Source: SAR116 cluster bacterium AG-337-N21
GTDB lineage: Bacteria; Pseudomonadota; Alphaproteobacteria; Puniceispirillales; Marisalimonadaceae
Reading direction: 5' to 3'
Length of the DNA: 64,000 nt
NCBI GenBank assembly: GCA_003282145.1
Contig: QBZZ01000006.1
Coordinates: forward strand, 1 to 64,000
The notes beneath the pieces were generated by a model. The model was not told the DNA's origin. It made no database searches and worked only from the letters and a program-made list of their open reading frames with translations. This document shows positions 51,169 to 58,980 of this stretch, piece after piece. Position 1 is the first letter of the stretch; each line of letters begins with the position of its first letter. Position numbers and translations under genes: made by a program.

Positions 51169-52059
51169 ATGACTAGTAAATCTGTCAATGGTTTATCTGC
51201 ATCTTTTCTAATAATATTCTCTGTTTTACTTGGATTAAATCAGGTGTTAGTAAAATTAGTTAATGTAGGAATGCATCCTGTTTTTCAAGTGGCTATGAGA
51301 TCAATATTAGCCATTTTACCAATCTTAATTTATTGTTATGTTACAAAAAAGAAAATAGATTTTTTTGACGGCAGTTTTTTTCCTGGTGTAATTGCAGGTA
51401 TTTTATTTGCAATTGAATTTATTTTTTTATTTTCAGCTTTAGATTATTCCACTGTAACTCGTGTTTCACTAATCTTTTATACAATGCCAGTATGGCTGAC
51501 TCTTGGAGCACATTTTTTAATAAAAGATGATAAACTTAACATGAACAAATCTTTGGGTTTAATAATTGCTTTAACCGGGTTAATACTTGCAGTTTACCAA
51601 CCTATATCAAGTTATAGTCTCAATCAATTTTATGGAGATATATTCTCAATTTTAGCAAGTTTTTGTTGGGCTATCATTGCTATAATGCTTAAAACAAGTC
51701 GTCTAAAAAGATCTTCTCCAGAAACACAATTACTATATCAGCTTATAGTATCTGGAATTATATTATTACCAATATCGTTACTTTTAGACGACTTTATTCG
51801 TGATTTAAATACTCAGTTGATACTAATTTTTTCATTTCAAGTAATTGTTATAATGTGCATGGGGTTTGTAGGTTGGTTATGGGTTATGTCAAGATACTCT
51901 GCAAGTAGTACTAGTTCTTTTGCATTCTTAACGCCAATTTTTGGGGTTTTATTCGGATGGTTAATCATGGATGACATAATAAATGAACAAATTTATTTAT
52001 CATTATTTTTAACATGTCTAGGAATTTATCTTATTAATAAAAAAACCAATAAAATTTAG
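51169..52059 (+). CDS. EamA/DMT family transporter
   Basis: Ten hydrophobic segments in two repeats; terminal FGVLFGWLIMDD. Confidence 0.8.
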   Translation: MTSKSVNGLSASFLIIFSVLLGLNQVLVKLVNVGMHPVFQVAMRSILAILPILIYCYVTKKKIDFFDGSFFPGVIAGILFAIEFIFLFSALDYSTVTRVSLIFYTMPVWLTLGAHFLIKDDKLNMNKSLGLIIALTGLILAVYQPISSYSLNQFYGDIFSILASFCWAIIAIMLKTSRLKRSSPETQLLYQLIVSGIILLPISLLLDDFIRDLNTQLILIFSFQVIVIMCMGFVGWLWVMSRYSASSTSSFAFLTPIFGVLFGWLIMDDIINEQIYLSLFLTCLGIYLINKKTNKI

Positions 52060-54029
52060 TTTTCCTTTTTCTTGGCTCGTTTATTTAGTGTTGTTTTTTT
52101 GTTAGTTTCTTGTGTTTTCTTAATTTTCAAAGTACCAGATTTCTTTTTGTGTTTAAAGTTTGTGTCCAAGCTTGCAAAATTCTTCTTTTGCTTTTTTCGT
52201 CTACTTAGAGGTTCACTATTTACTGAAACTAAATTATCAACACTAAAATCTTTTTCTACAAAATTATCAGCAAATGGAAAAAATTTTGTTTTTCTTTTTT
52301 CTGTTTTTTTCCACCGTTCGGATTTCCGTTTACCTTTAAAATGACGGGTGTTTTCCTCTTTTAGCTTCTTAAAATCTTGATTTCTTCCTCCTTTTCTACT
52401 TCTATTGGGATCACTTCTGTTAGAAGTATAATTTTCAAGAGGTTTTTCAAGTAATCTAACCATAATATGCCGTTCTATAGGTTTTTTGTTAGCTGCCAAT
52501 TCTTTGAGGGTTGAAGAGGTCTCTTCTGATATCTCGATAAAGGTTACTTTTGGTTGAATTTTTATAGAGCCTATATCTTTCTTTGATAAGTTGCCAGCCT
52601 TGCATAACATAGCAACTAACCATCTAGGTTCAGCAGTATCGTCTTTACCAACTGAAAGTTCAAACCAAATGCTATTTTGAAAACCATTTCCTTTTGATCG
52701 CCCTTCACTTTTATCTGATGGATTTCGTAAATCCTCTGGAGCAGATAAATCTTTACCTACTAATCGGTAATAGGCAGCAGCTAATTGTTCTATTGAATTT
52801 TTTGAAATTAGTTCATTAACTAATTCTTGTTCATCACCAGTTATAGGATCTTCTAAAATTTTATTTTCAACAATTCTTTTTTTGTCTTCCTTTAGAATTT
52901 CTTCTCGAGAAGGAGGAGAAGCCCAAATGGGCTTTACATTTGCCTGTCCAAACAGACGTTCTGCAATCCTTGATCTATTTTGAGGAACCAGTACAGCACA
53001 AACACCTTTTCTACCTGCCCTACCAGTTCTTCCACTTCTGTGAAGCAATGTATCAGAGGTTCTTGGAATATCGGCATGTATTACTAAGTCAAGATTAGGT
53101 AAGTCAAGACCTCTTGCCGCAACGTCAGTTGCCACGCATACTCTTGCCCTAGACGTTCTCATGGCTTGAAGAGCCATATTTCTTTCATTTTGACTTAATT
53201 CACCCGAAAGAGCTACAGCGGATATGCCTCTGTTTGTCAAACGGCTTGTCATATGGTTAACAGCAATTCTAGTAGCACAAAATATAATAGCGTTAGTTGC
53301 TTCGTAATATCTTAGAGTATTTATTATAGCATTTTCTTGATCACTCATTACAATTTTGAAAGCCCTATATTCAATATCAACATGTTGTGAGTTTGACTTT
53401 CCAATGGAGATTCTAACTGCATCTTTTTGATAACGCTTAGCGAGATTAGCAATACCTTTTGGAACAGTCGCTGAAAACATCAATGTTTGTCTGTCGTCTG
53501 GAGTTGTATCTAAAATCGACTCTAAGTCTTCTCGAAAACCCATGTCCAACATTTCATCTGCTTCATCAAGCACAACAGTTTTAATGTTTGACACATTAAA
53601 ATAGTTTCTTTCAATGTGATCCTTTAAACGACCAGGAGTTCCTACTACAATATTAGGTTTTGTCTCTAAATTTCTTTTTTCTGTTCGTATGTCCATACCA
53701 CCAACACATGAAGCAATTTTTGCTTCAGATGATGCCAAAAGCCAACTAAGTTCATTTTTGACTTGAAGGGCAAGTTCTCTTGTAGGTACAATAATTAGAG
53801 CCTCTGGTGACTTAGGAGTTTTGAAAAAGGAATTATCCGAAAGAATATTTTCTACAATTGCTAATCCAAAAGCAATAGTTTTACCTGAGCCAGTTTGTGC
53901 CGATACAAGTAAATCCAGTCCTGAGTAGTCATCTTTAAATACTTCTTCTTGAACAGGGGTTAAACTTTCATATCCCTTGTCTGACATTGCCTTTACTATA
54001 GGTGCTGGTATCCCTGATGCTTCTAACAT
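52056..54029 (-). CDS. DEAD-box ATP-dependent RNA helicase with basic C-terminal tail
   Basis: AQTGSGKT, PTRELALQV, VLDEADEMLDMGF, SATVP, HRSGRTGRAGRKG; Lys/Arg-rich C-terminus. Confidence 0.93.
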   Translation of the reverse strand: MLEASGIPAPIVKAMSDKGYESLTPVQEEVFKDDYSGLDLLVSAQTGSGKTIAFGLAIVENILSDNSFFKTPKSPEALIIVPTRELALQVKNELSWLLASSEAKIASCVGGMDIRTEKRNLETKPNIVVGTPGRLKDHIERNYFNVSNIKTVVLDEADEMLDMGFREDLESILDTTPDDRQTLMFSATVPKGIANLAKRYQKDAVRISIGKSNSQHVDIEYRAFKIVMSDQENAIINTLRYYEATNAIIFCATRIAVNHMTSRLTNRGISAVALSGELSQNERNMALQAMRTSRARVCVATDVAARGLDLPNLDLVIHADIPRTSDTLLHRSGRTGRAGRKGVCAVLVPQNRSRIAERLFGQANVKPIWASPPSREEILKEDKKRIVENKILEDPITGDEQELVNELISKNSIEQLAAAYYRLVGKDLSAPEDLRNPSDKSEGRSKGNGFQNSIWFELSVGKDDTAEPRWLVAMLCKAGNLSKKDIGSIKIQPKVTFIEISEETSSTLKELAANKKPIERHIMVRLLEKPLENYTSNRSDPNRSRKGGRNQDFKKLKEENTRHFKGKRKSERWKKTEKRKTKFFPFADNFVEKDFSVDNLVSVNSEPLSRRKKQKKNFASLDTNFKHKKKSGTLKIKKTQETNKKTTLNKRAKKKEN

Positions 54030-54201
54030 TTACAACTTTCAAATTAAAAAAGAGACTTATCTTGAAATTAAAAAAATATTTCAATTTTAATATAAATAAT
54101 TACTAGACTGATCTTTTAGTCTTCAATATCAATAAAGTAAAGCTTTAGAGCTCTTTAGTTGTATAATAAAAAGTTCTATAAACAACAAAGACCGTAAATA
54201 G

Positions 54202-55383
54202 ATGAATAATAAATATGATGTAATAGTAATAGGTGCTGGGGCTGCAGGCTTAATGTGCTCAATAGAAGCAGGCAAAAGAGGTAAAAGCGTATGTCTACTA
54301 GAACACACCTCGAAAATTGCTGAAAAAATTAGAATCTCAGGGGGTGGAAGGTGTAATTTTACAAACTTGTACAGTGATGATAATAATTTTTTGTCTGAAA
54401 ATATACATTTTTGTAAATCTGCATTCTCAAAATATACTCAACTCGACTTCATCAATTTAGTCAAAAAACATTCGATAGAATTTCATGAAAAAAAGCTAGG
54501 TCAATTATTCTGTAATAAATCTGCAAAAGATATAATAGAAATGTTGATCTCTGAGTGCGAAAAACAAAGAGTAAAAATTAAAATTGAAACTAAAATTAAT
54601 ACCCTCAATAAAACTAAAGATTGTTACGTTATAAAAACTAACACAGGTGATTTATTTTCTTCTTCTATCGTTATTGCTACTGGTGGTTTATCTATACCAA
54701 AAATTGGGGCTACTGACTTCGGTTATAAGGTTGCAAAACAATTTAATTTGAAAGTTACTAAACTCTATCCAGCCTTAGTACCCTTAATTTTTGACAATGA
54801 AATGTTAGAATTTTGCAAATCACTTGCTGGGATCTCTGTAAATGCTTCAGTTAAAATAAATAAAACAGTCTTCGATGAAGGTTTAATTTTCACACATAGA
54901 GGTATTAGTGGCCCATCAATATTACAAATATCTTCTTTTTGGAAAGCTGCAAAACCTGTAACAATCAACCTTCTACCAGAATATGACCTTGATCAAATAT
55001 TAAAAGCAAGAAGGGTAGAAACGCCTAAACAAAATATATCTAGAATTTTGTCAGATTATTTACCAAATAGACTAGCTGAGGCTGTTTGTAATAAGCTTAA
55101 AATAAATATAAAGATTGCTGACACTTCGAATGAAAATATTAAAAAAATTTCTGAATTCGTAAACCAATGGACTGTTATTCCAATTGGTACAGAAGGCTAC
55201 AAAACAGCTGAGGTAACTTTGGGAGGTGTTGATACCAAAGAAATATCTTCTTCTACTATGGAATGTAAAAAACATTCTGGATTATATTTTATTGGAGAAG
55301 TTTTAGATGTTACAGGTCACTTGGGTGGACATAATTTTCAATGGGCTTGGTCAAGTGGTTTTTTAGCAGGTCAAAACGTATAA
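54202..55383 (+). CDS. NAD(P)/FAD-dependent oxidoreductase, HI0933/BaiN-like flavoprotein
   Basis: VIGAGAAGLMCSIEAGKRG, ISGGGRCNFTN, FTHRGISGPSILQIS, GEVLDVTGHLGGHNFQWAWSSGFLAG. Confidence 0.92.
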   Translation: MNNKYDVIVIGAGAAGLMCSIEAGKRGKSVCLLEHTSKIAEKIRISGGGRCNFTNLYSDDNNFLSENIHFCKSAFSKYTQLDFINLVKKHSIEFHEKKLGQLFCNKSAKDIIEMLISECEKQRVKIKIETKINTLNKTKDCYVIKTNTGDLFSSSIVIATGGLSIPKIGATDFGYKVAKQFNLKVTKLYPALVPLIFDNEMLEFCKSLAGISVNASVKINKTVFDEGLIFTHRGISGPSILQISSFWKAAKPVTINLLPEYDLDQILKARRVETPKQNISRILSDYLPNRLAEAVCNKLKINIKIADTSNENIKKISEFVNQWTVIPIGTEGYKTAEVTLGGVDTKEISSSTMECKKHSGLYFIGEVLDVTGHLGGHNFQWAWSSGFLAGQNV

Positions 55384-55384
55384 T

Positions 55385-56329
55385 TTAAATTATGGTCCTT
55401 TTAGCAGCTTCAGAATTATGGTCACCTGCTTCATCCCAATATGGAACTGGTCCGTAAATTTCAATTAAAAAATCAAGGAATGCTCTTACTTTTGGAGATA
55501 AATGTTTGCCACTTGGGTAAACAGCATAAATTGGAACATCTTCTTGAACATACTCATCTAAAATTGATACCAGAGTTCCTGCCGCTAAATGTCTTCCAAC
55601 AACAAATCTTGATAACATTGCGAGTCCACCACCATTGATTGCTGACCTTAGAATTGCATCCCCATGATTTAATTGTAATTTCCCTTTTGCATGAATTAAT
55701 TTGATTTTACCATCTACGAGAAAATGCCAATCATTATAGGGATTACCGTTTCGGAAGGAAATGATTTCATGATCTAGAATTTCGTCAGGATGATTAGGTT
55801 TTCCATGCTTTTTAATATATTCTGGTGAGGCGAATAAAGTTCTTGGGTTTTGTGCAAGCTTTCGTGCAATTAATGAGGAATCCTTCATGACAGCAATTCT
55901 AATTCCTAGATCTATATTATTATCAATAAGATCTACTACTTCATCAGAAATAATCATTTCTATTTCTACCTCAGGATAACGCTCTCTAAATTTTGGGAGA
56001 TGTGGTGCTATATGTCTGTAAGAAAAAGTTCCAGGAGCTGTAATTCGCAAGTGCCCTCTGGGTGCATTCGTTGCACTTGAAATAGCTGCTTCAGCTTCAT
56101 CAACATCTCCAATAATTCTTCTTGCTCTATCTAAATATGCAAATCCAACCTCTGTAAGTGATACAGACCTAGTCGTTCTATTTAATAATCTTGCACCTAA
56201 CCTATCTTCTAATGCTGATATATTTTTTGAGACAACTGAAGGAGATAAATCAAGCTCTCTACCTGCTTTAGCAAGTGAACCATTGTCAGCAATTGAGACG
56301 AAAACTCTCATTCCAGATATTAAATCCAT
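55385..56329 (-). CDS. LysR family transcriptional regulator
   Basis: FVSIADNGSLAKAGRELDLSPSVVSKNISALEDRLGARLLNRTTRSVSLTEVG HTH domain; start probably MDLISGM at 56329. Confidence 0.93.
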   Translation of the reverse strand: MDLISGMRVFVSIADNGSLAKAGRELDLSPSVVSKNISALEDRLGARLLNRTTRSVSLTEVGFAYLDRARRIIGDVDEAEAAISSATNAPRGHLRITAPGTFSYRHIAPHLPKFRERYPEVEIEMIISDEVVDLIDNNIDLGIRIAVMKDSSLIARKLAQNPRTLFASPEYIKKHGKPNHPDEILDHEIISFRNGNPYNDWHFLVDGKIKLIHAKGKLQLNHGDAILRSAINGGGLAMLSRFVVGRHLAAGTLVSILDEYVQEDVPIYAVYPSGKHLSPKVRAFLDFLIEIYGPVPYWDEAGDHNSEAAKRTII

Positions 56330-56479
56330 TAAACATCCTTTAGACAAAAATTATACATAACATAATCATTTTTATTTTTGTAGGTTGCATTAAAAAAACT
56401 TGAAATAGTAGGTATATTTGCGTATTACGAAATGGCATACGGCGTGAATTAGGACATCCAAGACATAAAACGAGTCTGC

Positions 56480-56571
56480 GGAGGGATGGCTGAGTGGCTG
56501 AAGGCGCCGGTTTGCTAAATCGTTAAAGGGAGTAATCCCTTTCGGGGGTTCGAATCCCCCTCCCTCCGCCA
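56480..56571 (+). tRNA. tRNA-Ser (anticodon GCT), CCA encoded
   Basis: Acceptor GGAGGGA/TCCCTCC, loop TTGCTAA, long variable arm AAAGGGA-GTAA-TCCCTTT, T arm GGGGGTTCGAATCCCCC, 3' GCCA. Confidence 0.95.
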
Positions 56572-56713
56572 TTAAGATAACTTCCTTATGTCATACTATG
56601 TCATAAACCTTAGGATACACGGGAAGTTGTTGACGAAGGCTCTTCATACTATTTCATTATAAATCATCTTTAATCAAACCAACTTGTGGGCCAAGTTGTA
56701 GACCGGAGATGAC

Positions 56714-56788
56714 ATGAGAAAATTAAATGCAAAACAATTACAAACTTTACCTAATGACAAATATCATGATGGGAATGGCCTCACATTG
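56714..56788 (+). pseudogene. tyrosine-recombinase integrase remnant (N-terminal Arm/DUF4102-like region only)
   Basis: MRKLNAKQLQTLPNDKYHDGNGLTL matches the N-terminal pattern of tRNA-associated phage integrases, then the homology ends. Confidence 0.7.
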
Positions 56789-56899
56789 ACGCAAATTATG
56801 GATGGTTTCGCTTTCATCTGTTTCCATATGTTTGCTATAACCAACAATATCCGTTGCAAAGATGACTGCAATTTTGCGTTCAATTTTTTCCTTAACCAT
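56779..56899 (-). pseudogene. class III nucleotidyl cyclase remnant (N-terminus only)
   Basis: Minus strand reads MVKEKIERKIAVIFATDIVGYSKHMETDESETIHNLRQCE, closely matching MSQVKRKLATILATDCVSFSKHMEEQEEKTLESLKACR of the intact cyclase at 25623-27365. Confidence 0.8.
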
Positions 56900-56987
56900 G
56901 ATTACTCACAAAAATATTTTAACTATTAGATCTTAACCGAAGATAATGGCATCCGTAAAGATACTGTCCAAATGAATCTACCAAACC

Positions 56988-57028
56988 AACCCTAAAGGTC
57001 CGTGGTCCATGGACCTTGGACCAGGGTT
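56988..57028. repeat. Hairpin-forming palindromic element
   Basis: AACCCT-AAA-GGTCCGTGGTCCATGGACCTTGGACC-AGGGTT; central GGTCCATGGACC is a perfect palindrome. Confidence 0.8.
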
Positions 57029-57126
57029 CATTGATGGGTTGGTGGAATTGATTAGATATGTTTTTATTTGTAACTTGATGATTTATATTTAGGATTATTT
57101 ATTAAGTAATTTAAGGAGGTAATTTT

Positions 57127-57795
57127 ATGAAAAATTACGATGAGGAGAGATCAGAAAAACTTCTGAAATTATATTCTGGTGCAATTACTGACATAATGGA
57201 CTCAATTAGTCCAGATTATAGAAATCAAACACTTCCGAGTGATCTACGTCCACTAACCTCAAACATGAAAGTAGCAGGCCCTGTATACACAGTAAGGGGT
57301 AATAAAAGATTTTATGATGATGGTCACGATCCAAGATATAAACAAATGGATATGTTAGACGGAATTTTTCCTGGTAGTATTATTGTAATGGACTCAGGAG
57401 ATGAAAAATCCGCTGCACATTGGGGTGAACTGATGAGTAAAACTTCAATGGAAAAAGGTTCTAAAGGTGCAATAATTCATGGGGGTATAAGAGATACTGA
57501 AGAAATCATAAAACATGAATTTCCAGTCTTCGCCTGTTATCACTCTCCCTTAACTGCAGTTTATAGATATAATATTATAGATTTTAATAATCCTATAATA
57601 ATTGGAGAGGTTAAAATTAATCCAGGAGATTATGTTTTTGGGGATATAGATGGTGTTATTTGTATTCCAAAAGAAATTATTGATGATGTAATTAACCAAG
57701 CTGAAGAAGTAAAAGAAAAAGAAGATATTGTAAGAGAAGAGCTTTCTGCGGGGAAAAATATTAGAGACTTATTTGAAAAATATAGAGTATTTTAG
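57127..57795 (+). CDS. RraA family protein (RraA/HMG aldolase-like)
   Basis: SGAITDIMDSI, AGPVYTVRG, WGELMSKTSMEKGSKGAIIHGGIRDTEEI, GDYVFGDIDGVICIP. Confidence 0.88.
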   Translation: MKNYDEERSEKLLKLYSGAITDIMDSISPDYRNQTLPSDLRPLTSNMKVAGPVYTVRGNKRFYDDGHDPRYKQMDMLDGIFPGSIIVMDSGDEKSAAHWGELMSKTSMEKGSKGAIIHGGIRDTEEIIKHEFPVFACYHSPLTAVYRYNIIDFNNPIIIGEVKINPGDYVFGDIDGVICIPKEIIDDVINQAEEVKEKEDIVREELSAGKNIRDLFEKYRVF

Positions 57796-57802
57796 TTAAA
57801 AA

Positions 57803-57970
57803 ATGATACCAAATAAAGAACAAAGACAAATAGAATTGCTAAAGATTCTTGCTAAAGGTTGCAAAAAGCACCCTGCTTATAGAGCTATTAGAAAAGCAAC
57901 TGAACGTTGCGAAGAGTGTGTGCTTGTTTGGCAAGCTAGAGTTGAGCTTAATAAGCTAGAAGAGAACTGA
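57803..57970 (+). CDS. small Cys-containing hypothetical protein (55 aa)
   Basis: MIPNKEQRQIELLKILAKGCKKHPAYRAIRKATERCEECVLVWQARVELNKLEEN*; lies between two co-oriented genes with short spacing. Confidence 0.6.
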   Translation: MIPNKEQRQIELLKILAKGCKKHPAYRAIRKATERCEECVLVWQARVELNKLEEN

Positions 57971-57985
57971 GGAGTAATTATAAAA

Positions 57986-58879
57986 ATGACTGATAACTTA
58001 GTTCTTAAAGATATTATCAATGCAAAACGAAAAAATCCTTACACAGAAAATAAAACTATAAATCAGTTGCGAGAAGAAACTACAACTGCGGGCGCTTTAA
58101 TTCCTTTACCAGAGAATACTAAATTCGAAAGAATACTAGCTGAAAATGTTTACGCAGAATGGATTACATGTGGAGAAGTTGATACTGACAAAACATTCAT
58201 GTTTATTCATGGCGGTGGATACTATAGAGGCTCAATTGCTGCAACACGTGCAACCGTTGCAAGGATATCTGCTGAAGCTAAAGTAAGATGTTTATCAATA
58301 GAGTACAGATTAGCTCCAGAACATCCTTTTCCAGCTGCTATTGATGATACATATACAGCTTATAATTGGCTTATTAAAGAGGGCTTGAAACCTAAAAATA
58401 TTATTGTTAGTGGGCAATCTGCTGGTGGTGGATTATGTTTAGCATTACTGCTGAAAATCAAAAAAAATAAAGGTTTTCAGCCAAAAGGTGCTGTTGCTTT
58501 AAGCCCTTGGACAGACCTTTCTCAATCAGGTAAAACGATGATTACGAATGCAAATATTGATCCGGTAATTAGTAAAAAATATCTGGATAGAATGGCTAAC
58601 TTATACCTTTCTAAAACTCCAAGTGATACTCCTTTAGCATCTCCACTTTATGGTAATTTATCTGGTTTGCCACCTATACTAGTTCAAGTCGGTTCTGCTG
58701 AAACGATGTTGGATGATAGTAAAAGATTTGTAGAAAGAGCAAAAGAAGCAAAAGTAGATGTGCAAATTGAAGTTTGGAAAGATATGTTTCATGGATGGCA
58801 TGGAAGCGCACATATTTTAAAAGATGCGGAAGAGGCAATAAAGAGTATAGGATTATTTTGTAGGAAATTATTTAATTAA
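57986..58879 (+). CDS. alpha/beta hydrolase, HSL-type esterase
   Basis: FIHGGGYYRGS (HGGG oxyanion motif), SGQSAGGGLCLALL. Confidence 0.9.
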   Translation: MTDNLVLKDIINAKRKNPYTENKTINQLREETTTAGALIPLPENTKFERILAENVYAEWITCGEVDTDKTFMFIHGGGYYRGSIAATRATVARISAEAKVRCLSIEYRLAPEHPFPAAIDDTYTAYNWLIKEGLKPKNIIVSGQSAGGGLCLALLLKIKKNKGFQPKGAVALSPWTDLSQSGKTMITNANIDPVISKKYLDRMANLYLSKTPSDTPLASPLYGNLSGLPPILVQVGSAETMLDDSKRFVERAKEAKVDVQIEVWKDMFHGWHGSAHILKDAEEAIKSIGLFCRKLFN

Positions 58880-58980
58880 ATAACTTACATGATAAAAAAC
58901 TTGCAATTTAAACTAATAAAACACAACTTTCCAGTACCCTTAGTACGGTCATAGATGCGCATTGGTCCGTGGTTCTTGGT

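Noticed and set aside
56390-56572. Minus-strand ORF MAEGGGFEPPKGITPFNDLANRRLQ...
   Set aside because: Antisense to the tRNA-Ser; a well-known spurious ORF type.
56587-56612. TATGTCATAC/TATGTCATAA tandem direct repeat after tRNA-Ser as an integrase arm site
   Set aside because: Suggestive position but too short and AT-rich to support alone.
56714-56929. 71-aa plus-strand ORF as a genuine protein
   Set aside because: It is a chimera of an integrase N-terminus and antisense cyclase sequence; treated as two pseudogene remnants.
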